Below are positions 42,171 to 51,671 of a DNA stretch of 64,000 bases, in pieces. Under the pieces are notes generated by a model. That model searched no databases. It was not told the origin of the DNA and was given only the letters and a program-made list of their open reading frames with translations. Positions within the stretch are counted from its first letter, which is position 1. Each line of letters starts with the position of its first letter. The stretch lies in the NCBI GenBank assembly GCA_024644655.1, contig JAHEHJ010000005.1:30568-94567 (forward strand), written 5' to 3'. Origin of the DNA: Flavobacterium sp. (GTDB lineage Bacteria; Bacteroidota; Bacteroidia; Flavobacteriales; Flavobacteriaceae). The translations under genes and the position numbers were made by a program.

Positions 42171-42202
42171 TCAAATCTTCAAATCTTCAAATTTTCAAAT
42201 TG
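42171..42202. repeat. Octanucleotide tandem repeat upstream of glycosyltransferase
   Basis: TCAAATCT-TCAAATCT-TCAAATTT-TCAAATTG, four 8-bp units. Confidence 0.9.
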
Positions 42203-42208
42203 ATACTC

Positions 42209-42216
42209 TATATTTG
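42209..42216 (+). promoter_or_regulatory. TAnnTTTG -7 element of glycosyltransferase gene
   Basis: TATATTTG ending 5 nt before ATG at 42221. Confidence 0.6.
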
Positions 42217-42220
42217 TCCT

Positions 42221-43360
42221 ATGCAACTATCGGTTATTATCCTGAATTATAATGTACGCTACTTTTTGGAGTTGTGTGTGTCTAGTGTGCATAAAGCAAT
42301 TGCTAACCTAGATGCCGAAATTATTGTAGTTGATAATAATTCTTCTGATGACAGTTGCGCGATGATGAAGCAACAATTTCCTACTGTCCAATTTATTCAA
42401 AATAATGACAATGTAGGATTTCCCAAAGGAAATAATATAGGAGTAGCCAAGGCCAAAGGTGACTATATATGTATATTGAATCCCGATACTGTGGTTGCTG
42501 AAGATACTTTTGAAAAAGTGTTGGCTTTTGCCCAAAAACAATCCGATTTAGGTATTGTAGGTTGTAAATTAATTGATGGGACAGGTAATTTCTTGCCCGA
42601 AAGCAAACGCGGAATTCCAACTCCGTGGGTGGCCTTTACCAAAATCTTTGGTTTATATACATGGTTTCCTAAATCAATGTTATTTAATAAATATTATGCC
42701 CAGCATTTGAACGAAAATCAATCGGGGAAAGTTGATATACTTGTAGGGGCATTTATGGTTATGAAACGAGAATTGTATTTAGATATAGGAGGATTTGATG
42801 AAGATTGCTTTATGTATTCCGATGATATTGATTTGAGTTATATGGCTTTGAAAAAAGGTAAATCAAATTACTATTTTCACGAATCTACAGTCATACATTA
42901 TAAAGGTGAAAGTACCGTCAGAGATGGTGCGTATATGAAACGATTTAGAGAAGCTATGCAGTTTTTTTATAAAAAGCATTTTCGTCAATCAATACTGTTT
43001 GATTGGATGATGCTACTAGGAAGTATTGTTTTTAGTATAATCAAAAAAAACCAACAGCTAAACAGACCTTTTTTTCCAAATGAAACTATTCTTTTCTCCA
43101 AAGACCTTGTGTCAATTAAGTATGGAGTGGGAGTACATACCTACACGAAATTTGAGGCTTTAACGATTAATCCAACTAGTAATTACGAATTGGTATTCGA
43201 TGTCCAATCATTTTCTTTTCTGGAAATCATTACCTACATGAATAAAATAAAAGCAAAAAATATCACATTCAGAATGTTTTTGCCGAAGTCTAATTTTATA
43301 TTAGGAAGCAATCACGCAAACGATAGAGGTATAATTACAAATTTATCAAAACTTGAATAA
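42221..43360 (+). CDS. Family 2 glycosyltransferase
   Basis: MQLSVIILNYNVRYFLELCVSSV...EIIVVDNNSSDDS; start at 42221 rather than 42128. Confidence 0.93.
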   Translation: MQLSVIILNYNVRYFLELCVSSVHKAIANLDAEIIVVDNNSSDDSCAMMKQQFPTVQFIQNNDNVGFPKGNNIGVAKAKGDYICILNPDTVVAEDTFEKVLAFAQKQSDLGIVGCKLIDGTGNFLPESKRGIPTPWVAFTKIFGLYTWFPKSMLFNKYYAQHLNENQSGKVDILVGAFMVMKRELYLDIGGFDEDCFMYSDDIDLSYMALKKGKSNYYFHESTVIHYKGESTVRDGAYMKRFREAMQFFYKKHFRQSILFDWMMLLGSIVFSIIKKNQQLNRPFFPNETILFSKDLVSIKYGVGVHTYTKFEALTINPTSNYELVFDVQSFSFLEIITYMNKIKAKNITFRMFLPKSNFILGSNHANDRGIITNLSKLE

Positions 43361-43387
43361 TTCGTTATATAACCTCAAAATAATTAG

Positions 43388-43395
43388 TATTTTTG
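43388..43395 (+). promoter_or_regulatory. TAnnTTTG -7 element of E2 gene
   Basis: TATTTTTG about 38 nt before ATG at 43433. Confidence 0.5.
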
Positions 43396-43432
43396 CAAAC
43401 CGAATAACAAAACACAACTTTAGTTTACATAT

Positions 43433-44731
43433 ATGGCAAAGTTTGAATTAAAATTACCGAAAATGGGCGAAAGCGTTGCAGAAGCAACGATTACCAATTG
43501 GTTAAAAAATGTTGGTGATGCTATTAGCGCCGACGAAGCAGTATTAGAAATTGCTACTGATAAAGTAGATAGTGAAGTGCCAAGCGAAGTTTCAGGTATA
43601 TTGACTGAACTATTATTCCAAGTGAATGATGTCGTTAAAGTAGGCCAAACTATTGCAATTATAGAAACGGAAGGTGGGGCTGTTGCAACGCCTGTTTCGA
43701 AAGAAGAAGTATCTCCAGTTGCGGAAGTAGTAAAAACTATTGAAGTTGCTACTACTATAGCTGCACCAGCTGATTTTTCGAGTTCTGAAAAATTCTTTTC
43801 TCCTTTGGTGAAAAACATCGCAAATGCAGAAGGTATTTCTGTATCAGAATTAGAAGGTATTGCAGGTTCTGGAAAAGACGGACGTGTTACTAAAGAAGAT
43901 ATTTTAAATTATATTAAGTCTAGAGGAAGTCAATCAGCAGCGGTAGTACAACCTGTTGTAGCAACTCCGTCAGCAACATCTAAATCTACGGCGCCAATTA
44001 CTACTCCAGTTTCTGTTAATGGAGGTGATGAGATTGTGGAAATGGATAGAATGCGAAAGCTGATTTCAGGGTATATGGTGGCTTCGGTTCAAACGTCTGC
44101 TCACGTACAATCGTTTATCGAAGTGGATGTAACTAATATCGTGAAATGGAGAGACCGAGTTAAAAATGCATTTGAGAAACGAGAAGGAGAGAAGTTGACC
44201 TTTACACCGATTTTTATGGAAGCGGTCGCCAAAGCGTTAAAAGATTTTCCAGGTATGAATATTTCAGTGGATGGTGAATTCATTATCAAACGTAAAAATA
44301 TAAATTTAGGAATGGCAGCTGCTTTGCCAAATGGAAACTTGATAGTGCCAGTAATTAAAAACGCCGACCAATTAAACTTGGTAGGTATGGCCAAAGCGGT
44401 TAATGATTTAGGTAATCGTGCGAAAGCAGGAAAACTTAAACCAGATGATACTCAAGGCGGTACATATACTGTTACGAATGTGGGTACTTTTGGATCTGTT
44501 TTTGGAACACCAATTATCAACCAACCTCAAGTGGGAATATTGGCCTTGGGAGCTATTAGAAAAGTTCCTGCTGTTATTGAAACACCTGAAGGTGACTTTA
44601 TTGGAATACGTCAAAAAATGTTCTTGTCGCACTCCTATGATCATAGAGTGGTAGATGGAGCCTTAGGTGGAAGCTTCGTGAAACGCGTAGCAGAATATTT
44701 AGAAGCATTTGATGTGAATCGAGAATATTAA
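43433..44731 (+). CDS. 2-oxo acid dehydrogenase E2 (dihydrolipoamide acyltransferase)
   Basis: Lipoyl domain (LEIATDKVDSEVPSEVSG), peripheral-subunit-binding domain, catalytic LSHSYDHRVVDGALGG. Confidence 0.95.
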   Translation: MAKFELKLPKMGESVAEATITNWLKNVGDAISADEAVLEIATDKVDSEVPSEVSGILTELLFQVNDVVKVGQTIAIIETEGGAVATPVSKEEVSPVAEVVKTIEVATTIAAPADFSSSEKFFSPLVKNIANAEGISVSELEGIAGSGKDGRVTKEDILNYIKSRGSQSAAVVQPVVATPSATSKSTAPITTPVSVNGGDEIVEMDRMRKLISGYMVASVQTSAHVQSFIEVDVTNIVKWRDRVKNAFEKREGEKLTFTPIFMEAVAKALKDFPGMNISVDGEFIIKRKNINLGMAAALPNGNLIVPVIKNADQLNLVGMAKAVNDLGNRAKAGKLKPDDTQGGTYTVTNVGTFGSVFGTPIINQPQVGILALGAIRKVPAVIETPEGDFIGIRQKMFLSHSYDHRVVDGALGGSFVKRVAEYLEAFDVNREY

Positions 44732-44750
44732 TGCTAAAACAATATTTATC

Positions 44751-44778
44751 AACCCTTTCAATTTTGAAAGGGTTTTTT
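44751..44778 (+). terminator. Rho-independent terminator after E2 gene
   Basis: AACCCTTTCA-att-TTGAAAGGGTT then TTTTTA. Confidence 0.9.
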
Positions 44779-44810
44779 TATGGATAAAAAGGAAAATATC
44801 TTTAAAATAG

Positions 44811-44843
44811 TTTGTCAAGGCTCAGGGCAATATTTTATATTTG
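44811..44843 (+). promoter_or_regulatory. Promoter of exonuclease gene
   Basis: TTTG 44811-44814, 21 nt, TATATTTG 44836-44843; directly after a terminator. Confidence 0.65.
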
Positions 44844-44860
44844 TAGACTAACATATAATA

Positions 44861-45640
44861 ATGGAATTAAAACTGAACAGGCCCATTTGTTTTTTCGATT
44901 TAGAGACTACAGGTATAGATGTGGCAAAAGATAGGATTGTAGAGATTGCTATTTTTAAAGTATATCCTAATGGAAATAAAGAAAGCAAAACGTGGTTGGT
45001 GAATCCTACGATTCCAATCCCTCCTCAATCCACAGCGGTACACGGTATAACGAATGAGAAAGTAGCACAAGAACCTACTTTTAAAGAACTATCATCCCAG
45101 ATACACCAAATGATTAAAGATTCGGATTTGGCCGGATTCAATTCCGATCGTTTTGATATACCTTTATTGGCTGAAGAGCTGTTAAGAGCTGAAGTTGATT
45201 TTGATATGAAGAACCGAGTTTCGGTTGATGTTCAAACTATTTTTCATAAAAAAGAAGAGCGTACACTAAGTGCGGCTTATAAATTTTATTGTCATCAAAC
45301 TCTTGAAAATGCTCATTCTGCTGAAGCAGATACTATGGCAACGTATGAGATATTGAAAGCTCAGTTGGAACGATATCCCGAATTAGATAATGATATGAAA
45401 ACACTATCTGAATTTACAACTCGAAAAAAATCTGTTGATTTCGCAGGCTTTATTGCTCTAAATGCAGAAGGTCAAGAAATTTTTACTTTTGGAAAGCACA
45501 AAGGAGCTTTGGTAGATGAAGTTTTAGATAAAGAACCAGGCTATTTTGGGTGGATTCAAAATGCAGAATTTCCTTTGTATACAAAGAAAGTATTGACTGC
45601 AATCAAATTAAGAAAGTTAAATACTAAACTCAATTCGTAA
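44861..45640 (+). CDS. 3'-5' exonuclease (DnaQ-like) with C-terminal DUF3820-like segment
   Basis: ICFFDLETTGIDVAKDRIVEIAI, GFNSDRFDIPLL, HSAEADTMATYEIL; FTFGKHKGALVDEVLDKEPGYFGWIQ. Confidence 0.92.
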   Translation: MELKLNRPICFFDLETTGIDVAKDRIVEIAIFKVYPNGNKESKTWLVNPTIPIPPQSTAVHGITNEKVAQEPTFKELSSQIHQMIKDSDLAGFNSDRFDIPLLAEELLRAEVDFDMKNRVSVDVQTIFHKKEERTLSAAYKFYCHQTLENAHSAEADTMATYEILKAQLERYPELDNDMKTLSEFTTRKKSVDFAGFIALNAEGQEIFTFGKHKGALVDEVLDKEPGYFGWIQNAEFPLYTKKVLTAIKLRKLNTKLNS

Positions 45641-45658
45641 GAGTGTTATTTTTAAACT

Positions 45659-46270
45659 ATGAAAATTATTTGTGTTGGCAGAAATTATGTAAAGCATATA
45701 GAGGAACTTCAAAATGAACGCCCTGACGAACCGGTATTGTTTATGAAGCCAGATACGGCTATATTGCCTAAAAAAACACCTTTTGTTATTCCGGAATTCA
45801 GTAATGATATTCATCATGAAGTCGAAATATTGGTAAAAATAAATAAGGTTGGTAAATATATTGATGCTAAATTTGCTCATAAGTACTACGACGAAATTGG
45901 TTTAGGAATTGATTTTACAGCAAGAGATATCCAAAACAAATTAAAAGAGAAAGGATTGCCGTGGGAAAAAGCTAAAGGTTTTGACGGTTCGGCGATAATT
46001 GGTGACTTTCTGTCGAAAAATAATTTTAGTTCAATAGAAAATATTACTTTTGAATTAAAGAGTAATGGTAAAACAGTCCAAAAGGGAAATACCAGTCATA
46101 TGCTGTGGAAAATTGATGAAATTATATCCTATGTTTCGCAATATTTCACGCTAAAAAAAGGAGATATTATTTTTACTGGAACGCCCGAAGGAGTGGCAAG
46201 AGTTGAACCAAACGACCTTTTAGAAGGGTATATAGAAAATAACAAACTATTAAGACTACATATTAAATAA
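45659..46270 (+). CDS. Fumarylacetoacetate hydrolase family protein
   Basis: MKIICVGRNYVKHIEEL, HHEVEILVKI, GLGIDFTARDIQ, GDIIFTGTPEGVA. Confidence 0.94.
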   Translation: MKIICVGRNYVKHIEELQNERPDEPVLFMKPDTAILPKKTPFVIPEFSNDIHHEVEILVKINKVGKYIDAKFAHKYYDEIGLGIDFTARDIQNKLKEKGLPWEKAKGFDGSAIIGDFLSKNNFSSIENITFELKSNGKTVQKGNTSHMLWKIDEIISYVSQYFTLKKGDIIFTGTPEGVARVEPNDLLEGYIENNKLLRLHIK

Positions 46271-46614
46271 TGGCAATAAATTACAACCTAGCAAAAGTAT
46301 ACGCACTTTCAGATAATGATCCTGAATTTGTTATGCAAATAATCACGTTATTCGTGACTGAAGTACCCCAAGATATGGAACAAATTGAAATGGGGATAAA
46401 AAACAAAGAGTATAAGCAAGCTTATGCCTATGCTCATAAGATTAAGCCTACTCTTGACTTGTTGGGGATGACAGTGGCTTTTGAAGAAATTTTACAAGTG
46501 GAAGCTTGGACTAAGAGAGAAGGAAAGCGTCATGAGATTAATGATACTTTTGAAAGTATTAAAAGCCAAGTAGAAAAGGCTATTAAAGAGATTAATAAAG
46601 ATTACGAAATTTAA
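46270..46614 (+). CDS. Hpt domain phosphotransfer protein
   Basis: DPEFVMQIITLFVTEVPQDMEQIEMGI...AYAHKIKPTLDLLGM (phospho-His context). Confidence 0.88.
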   Translation: MAINYNLAKVYALSDNDPEFVMQIITLFVTEVPQDMEQIEMGIKNKEYKQAYAYAHKIKPTLDLLGMTVAFEEILQVEAWTKREGKRHEINDTFESIKSQVEKAIKEINKDYEI

Positions 46615-46655
46615 TTTAAAATAAAGAACTGTCAATACGATAGTTCGATTTCTAC

Positions 46656-46685
46656 AGTAGTCTCGGCCAAACAGTCGAGACTACT
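46656..46685. other. Strong hairpin in Hpt-cinA intergenic region
   Basis: AGTAGTCTCG-gccaaacagt-CGAGACTACT, 10-bp perfect stem; no clean U-tract. Confidence 0.75.
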
Positions 46686-46719
46686 TCTATTATTGGGGTT
46701 TATAATATAAATATTGAAG

Positions 46720-47976
46720 ATGAGAGCAGCGATAGTAACTATTGGAGATGAAATATTAATCGGTCAAATAGTAGATACCAACTCAAGTTATATTGCAAAA
46801 GCCCTAGATCGAATTGGGGTGCAAACTATAGAAATGCTATCGATTTCAGACAATCAAGAACATATCCTTTCAACCTTTGAGGTTTTACAGGATAAGGTCG
46901 ATTTCGTAGTGATTACAGGAGGGTTAGGTCCCACAAAAGATGATATTACCAAAAAAACATTTTGCACTTATTTTGAGGATGTTTTAGTAGAGGATCAAAG
47001 AGTTTTGGAGCATGTTACGGCCTTGATAGAACGAGTTTTTAATAGACCAATCACTTCTCTTAATAAAGATCAAGCTTTGGTTCCTTCTCAATGTGAAGTG
47101 CTTTTTAATGTAATGGGCACGGCACCCGGGATGTGGATGAAGAAAAGGGATACCGTTTACATTTCTCTACCAGGAGTTCCCTATGAAATGAAGTATTTGG
47201 TAGATCAAGAATTAGTGCCTAAAATCGTTCGAGAATACCAAAGACCTTATTTTATTCATAAAACGATAATGACTTATGGACAAGGAGAAAGTCTTGTTGC
47301 TGAACGAATAGAAGTATGGGAAAATGAGTTGCCCGATTTTGTTAAGTTGGCTTATTTGCCAAGTCCAGGTAGAGTTCGTTTGCGACTTACCGCGAGAGGG
47401 TCTGATAGAGAAGTTTTAGATGCTGCCATCCAAAAAAACGTTAAATCGTTAACGGCTATTATAGGCGATATAATAGTAGGTTTTGAAGAGGATGAAACTC
47501 TTGAGGTAGGGATTGGTAAATTGCTGTCTGAATGCCATCAAACAGTTGCTACAGCTGAGAGTTGTTCGGGCGGAAAAATAGCACAAATGATAACGGCTAA
47601 TGCAGGAGCTTCTGCTTATTTTAAAGGAAGTGTCGTTTGTTATTCTCAAGAAGTTAAAATAAATGTGTTGGGAATTGAAGCGAATTTGATTTCAAAATAT
47701 GGCGTAGTAAGTGCAGAAGTGGCTTTAGCTATGGCAATGTCTGTTCGTCAATTACTAAATTCAGATTACGCTATTGCTACTACAGGAAATGCAGGTCCAA
47801 ATAAAGAAGAAGGAAGTGCAGATGTAGGTGAGGCCTTTATAGCCATTGTTGGTCCAGAGGGTATTGAAGTAGTAGAAGGGTTTCAATTTGGTCAACCTCG
47901 TGAAAAAGTGATTGATCGAGTGGCAACAAAAGCATTAGAAATGTTGCGAAAAGAAATTTTAAAAAAGGCACTGTAA
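46720..47976 (+). CDS. CinA family competence/damage-inducible protein
   Basis: [38 protein letters not shown]-terminal [15 protein letters not shown]. Confidence 0.96.
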   Translation: MRAAIVTIGDEILIGQIVDTNSSYIAKALDRIGVQTIEMLSISDNQEHILSTFEVLQDKVDFVVITGGLGPTKDDITKKTFCTYFEDVLVEDQRVLEHVTALIERVFNRPITSLNKDQALVPSQCEVLFNVMGTAPGMWMKKRDTVYISLPGVPYEMKYLVDQELVPKIVREYQRPYFIHKTIMTYGQGESLVAERIEVWENELPDFVKLAYLPSPGRVRLRLTARGSDREVLDAAIQKNVKSLTAIIGDIIVGFEEDETLEVGIGKLLSECHQTVATAESCSGGKIAQMITANAGASAYFKGSVVCYSQEVKINVLGIEANLISKYGVVSAEVALAMAMSVRQLLNSDYAIATTGNAGPNKEEGSADVGEAFIAIVGPEGIEVVEGFQFGQPREKVIDRVATKALEMLRKEILKKAL

Positions 47977-48070
47977 CTAATTTTGAATTCTGAAGATTAA
48001 TGAGTTAAGGGTGTTCTTTTCCTAATTTAAAAAGCAAATAAAAAAAAAGATAAAAATCTAGTATAATTAT

Positions 48071-48102
48071 TTTGATACTACAATAAATTTTCATTAAGTT
48101 TG
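48071..48102 (+). promoter_or_regulatory. Bacteroidota-type promoter for rpmB
   Basis: TTTG (48071-48074), 20 nt, TAAGTTTG (48095-48102), matching TTTG-N~20-TAnnTTTG. Confidence 0.7.
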
Positions 48103-48137
48103 CACCCTCGAATTGAATAACGATAAAAGAAAACATA

Positions 48138-48374
48138 ATGTCAAGAGTTTGTGACCTTACAGGTAAAAGAGCGATGGTAGGAAATAACGTTTCTCACGCT
48201 ATGAACAAAACTAAGAGAAAATTTTCTGTAAACTTAGTTAAAAAACGTTTCTATCTTGCTGAAGAAGACAGATGGATTACGCTAAGAGTAGCTGCGTCTA
48301 CAATTAAAACAATCAATAAAAATGGATTGGCTGCTGTTTTGAAAAAAGCAAAAGTTGAAGGATTTATTAAATAA
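48138..48374 (+). CDS. rpmB: 50S ribosomal protein L28
   Basis: [29 protein letters not shown]. Confidence 0.98.
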   Translation: MSRVCDLTGKRAMVGNNVSHAMNKTKRKFSVNLVKKRFYLAEEDRWITLRVAASTIKTINKNGLAAVLKKAKVEGFIK

Positions 48375-48399
48375 TCTATTCCAGTAAAAATAAAGTAAG

Positions 48400-48582
48400 A
48401 TGGCAAAGAAAGGTAATAGAATACAAGTTATTTTAGAGTGTACTGAGCATAAAGCGACTGGTCTTCCAGGAACTTCACGTTACATTACAAACAAAAACAA
48501 AAAAAACACTCCAGATAGATTAGAGATTAAAAAATTTAATCCAATCTTAAAGAGAATGACAGTTCATAAAGAAATTAAATAA
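48400..48582 (+). CDS. rpmG: 50S ribosomal protein L33
   Basis: [48 protein letters not shown]. Confidence 0.98.
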   Translation: MAKKGNRIQVILECTEHKATGLPGTSRYITNKNKKNTPDRLEIKKFNPILKRMTVHKEIK

Positions 48583-48652
48583 TTAGAGATTTTAGTATAG
48601 ATCTTCAATGGTGACATTAAAGGTTTATTAAAATTTAAATACACTTTGAATC

Positions 48653-48805
48653 ATGGCAAAAAAGACCGTTGCAACGTTACAAACAGCTTCTAAAAGATTA
48701 ACCAAAGCTATTAAAATGGTTAAGTCTCCAAAAACAGGTGCTTATACTTTCGTTGAAAGCATTATGACTCCAGAAGAAGTAGATAGTTTCCTTAACAAGA
48801 AATAA
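48653..48805 (+). CDS. DUF4295 small basic protein (50 aa)
   Basis: MAKKTVATLQTASKRLTKAIKMVKSPKTGAYTFVESIMTPEEVDSFLNKK; below track cutoff; directly after rpmG. Confidence 0.93.
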   Translation: MAKKTVATLQTASKRLTKAIKMVKSPKTGAYTFVESIMTPEEVDSFLNKK

Positions 48806-48826
48806 TTCACCAAACTCTATATATCA

Positions 48827-48858
48827 AAGCTACTTTCTTAAGGAAGTAGCTTTTTTAT
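48827..48858 (+). terminator. Rho-independent terminator after rpmB-rpmG-DUF4295
   Basis: GCTACTT...AAGTAGC stem followed by TTTTTTATTT. Confidence 0.82.
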
Positions 48859-48861
48859 TTT

Positions 48862-48869
48862 TATATTTG
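48862..48869 (+). promoter_or_regulatory. TAnnTTTG -7 element upstream of ftsY
   Basis: TATATTTG at 48862-48869, just after the terminator. Confidence 0.5.
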
Positions 48870-48902
48870 TCACACAATTTTTGAATTTTCAATCAAGTAC
48901 CT

Positions 48903-49856
48903 ATGAGTTTTTTCAAGCGTATATTTTCATCCGAGAAAAAGGAAACTTTAGATAAAGGGTTAGAACAAACCAAAACCTCTTTTTTTTCTAAACTTACCAA
49001 AGCCGTTGCTGGCAAGTCTAAAGTAGATGATGAAGTACTTGATAATTTGGAAGAAGTTTTGGTATCTTCTGATGTAGGTGTTAATACCACTTTGAAAATC
49101 ATTACGCGTATTGAGGATAGGGTTGCCCAAGATAAATATATGGGGACTGATGAATTGAATCAGATATTGCGTGAAGAAATTGCAGCCTTATTATCAGAAA
49201 CTAAGTCGGGAGAAGAGGTTGAGTTTACAATTCCAACAACTTCAAAACCGTATGTAATCATGGTTGTAGGGGTGAATGGTGTGGGTAAAACAACAACCAT
49301 TGGTAAACTAGCCTATCAATTTAAAAAAGCAGGTTATAAAGTGGTTCTTGGAGCAGCTGATACATTTCGCGCAGCAGCTATTGACCAATTGCAAATATGG
49401 GCCGATAGAGTAGGTGTTCCTATAGTAAAACAACAAATGGGAAGCGATCCTGCTTCAGTAGCATTCGATACATTACAAAGTGCTGTTACACAAGATGCAG
49501 ATGTAGTTATCATAGATACTGCTGGACGATTGCATAATAAAGTGAACTTGATGAACGAATTAACTAAAGTAAAACGAGTTATGCAGAAAGTGGTTGCCGA
49601 TGCACCCCATGATGTGTTATTGGTTTTAGATGGTTCGACAGGTCAGAATGCATTTGAACAAGCCAAACAGTTTACAGCCGCCACTGAAGTCTCTTGCTTA
49701 GCAGTTACTAAATTAGACGGAACCGCTAAAGGTGGAGTTGTAATTGGAATTTCGGATCAATTTCAAATACCAGTGAAATATATTGGTGTGGGTGAAGGTA
49801 TTGAAGATTTGCAAGTTTTTAATAAAGTTGAATTTGTTGATTCTTTTTTTAAATAA
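48903..49856 (+). CDS. ftsY: Signal recognition particle receptor FtsY
   Basis: GVNGVGKTTTIGKLAY, GAADTFRAAAIDQL, DTAGRLHNK, TKLDGTAKGG. Confidence 0.98.
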   Translation: MSFFKRIFSSEKKETLDKGLEQTKTSFFSKLTKAVAGKSKVDDEVLDNLEEVLVSSDVGVNTTLKIITRIEDRVAQDKYMGTDELNQILREEIAALLSETKSGEEVEFTIPTTSKPYVIMVVGVNGVGKTTTIGKLAYQFKKAGYKVVLGAADTFRAAAIDQLQIWADRVGVPIVKQQMGSDPASVAFDTLQSAVTQDADVVIIDTAGRLHNKVNLMNELTKVKRVMQKVVADAPHDVLLVLDGSTGQNAFEQAKQFTAATEVSCLAVTKLDGTAKGGVVIGISDQFQIPVKYIGVGEGIEDLQVFNKVEFVDSFFK

Positions 49857-49862
49857 TAAGGT

Positions 49863-50045
49863 ATGAATAAAGTATTAGGATTCTTTACAGGATCATCCCC
49901 TATAAAATTAATCGTTATAAGTTTAGTTATAGCTGCTATCAGCTATTTCATTGAAAAACCCCTGCCCAACATATTTATGGGGTTGCGATTAATTGCGTTT
50001 TTGCTTTTTGTTTATGGAGCCATTCGATTTATTGATAGAAAGTAG
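49863..50045 (+). CDS. Small membrane protein, hypothetical
   Basis: 60 aa with two hydrophobic segments, 6 bp after ftsY stop. Confidence 0.7.
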   Translation: MNKVLGFFTGSSPIKLIVISLVIAAISYFIEKPLPNIFMGLRLIAFLLFVYGAIRFIDRK

Positions 50046-51128
50046 TTATTGATATAAAGCCGCAATTTTAGTCCAAAGGGTTTCGTCAAAATCCGATAAA
50101 GCTAAATTAGATGAATCTGCGGCATCTCCCATACGGATAATTACCATTTTCTTACTAGGAATAACATATATTTTTTGGTCGTTTTTACCCAACGCCATAA
50201 ACATATCATTGGGTCCACTTGGAATAATACTTCCATTGAATTGTAATTGGGATTGCGGTACATGATAACTTGCTTTTCCATTCAACCACCATAAATAACC
50301 ATAACTTAAATTAATGTTTTGGGATGTGGATGTGGCCGCATTAAAATAGGCTTCATTTAGTATTTGTGTGGTATTCCATTTTCCTTTGTTCAATGCCAAT
50401 AAGCCAAAACGTGCCATGCTTCTTGTGGTACTCCAATACACTACATTGTTGTCTGATTGTATCCAAGAACCTGTCATGCCAATTTTATCTCTTAATTTGG
50501 TATTGAAATAGGCACTCCACGTTTGCCCCGTTGCAGAAGCAATCACGTCTTGTAATTTGACATAGACATTACTGTATGCCCAACGAGTTCCCGAATCAGC
50601 TTTGTAGTTTAAACTGGCCGGACTAACATCATCACTGTACACACCATTCACATAATCATCAATACCCGAAGTCATTGATAATAAATTACGGCACGTAATC
50701 AAGTTTTCTTTGACCAAAGGTTCATTAGTCCATTGGGTTCCTATATGGGTTGATACTTTATCGTCGATAGACAAATAGCCTTCTTCTTGAGCGATACCTG
50801 TCATGGTTGAGGTTAATGTCTTTCCAGCACTTGCCCAATACCACGGTGTGGTTGCGGTATGACTATTAAAGTAATTTTCCATTACAATTCTACCATTTAC
50901 TAAAATCATAAACGACTTGGAATGTTTTAACTCTAAATAATCTAATAAGGGCTGAACCGCATTTTGATTCCAACCTAATGACGATATGCTTTTGGTTTCC
51001 CAAGTAGTGCTTCCATCAATTGGAGGGTAATACATCGTTTCAGTGGGATTAGTAGGACTGGTTGAAGAGTCTTTGCTGCAACTAATGGTAGTTAGCAAAA
51101 TAGTAAGGAGTAAGAATCTTTTTTTCAT
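50046..51128 (-). CDS. Serine hydrolase / beta-lactamase family lipoprotein
   Basis: Lipobox LLTTISCSKDSS; SxxK motif ASAGKTLTSTMTG; YSN motif. Confidence 0.93.
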   Translation of the reverse strand: MKKRFLLLTILLTTISCSKDSSTSPTNPTETMYYPPIDGSTTWETKSISSLGWNQNAVQPLLDYLELKHSKSFMILVNGRIVMENYFNSHTATTPWYWASAGKTLTSTMTGIAQEEGYLSIDDKVSTHIGTQWTNEPLVKENLITCRNLLSMTSGIDDYVNGVYSDDVSPASLNYKADSGTRWAYSNVYVKLQDVIASATGQTWSAYFNTKLRDKIGMTGSWIQSDNNVVYWSTTRSMARFGLLALNKGKWNTTQILNEAYFNAATSTSQNINLSYGYLWWLNGKASYHVPQSQLQFNGSIIPSGPNDMFMALGKNDQKIYVIPSKKMVIIRMGDAADSSNLALSDFDETLWTKIAALYQ

Positions 51129-51254
51129 GAGTTTTTTTAGGGTTAGACTATAAAAATATTAAATAGTTTAATCAACTCAACAAAAATATTTTTTTAAGTA
51201 TCAATTATAATTATTAAAATTTAAATTTGTACAACACTATAAGCATACAAACTC

Positions 51255-51671
51255 ATGAAAAAAAGCATTGTTTTACTTCTAATCTTTACCCTTATATCAT
51301 GTCATACTGCGGTTAAAAAAGAATCCTTACCAAAACTAAACGGTTATTGGGAAATCAAAAATGTAGTTATGGCCAATGGGGAGAAAAAGGAGTATAAGGT
51401 AAATGAAACCGTAGATTTTTTTAAGTTTAAGGATAGTGTTGGTTTTAGACAAAAAGTGATGCCCCAATTAGACGGACATTTTCAAACGAATGGTATTAAA
51501 GAAAATATAAAGGTAAGGGAAAAAGAAGGTGAGTATGTAATAGAATATAGTACTCCTTATGGAACATGGGAAGAGCAAATACTTGAATTAGGGGACTCTA
51601 CTTTAGTGTTAAAAAATCAATCCAAATTGGAATACGAATACAAACGTTTTACTCCTTTTTCTCTAAAATAA
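51255..51671 (+). CDS. Hypothetical lipoprotein
   Basis: MKKSIVLLLIFTLISCHT lipobox; LNGYWEIKNVVMANGEKKEY. Confidence 0.75.
   Translation: MKKSIVLLLIFTLISCHTAVKKESLPKLNGYWEIKNVVMANGEKKEYKVNETVDFFKFKDSVGFRQKVMPQLDGHFQTNGIKENIKVREKEGEYVIEYSTPYGTWEEQILELGDSTLVLKNQSKLEYEYKRFTPFSLK

Noticed and set aside
43420-43818. 132-aa minus-strand ORF
   Set aside because: Antisense to the E2 lipoyl domain; Ser/Thr/Ala-rich shadow frame.
50046-51128. Beta-lactamase resistance gene
   Set aside because: SxxK/YSN serine hydrolase lipoprotein of the broad class C-like family; resistance cannot be inferred.
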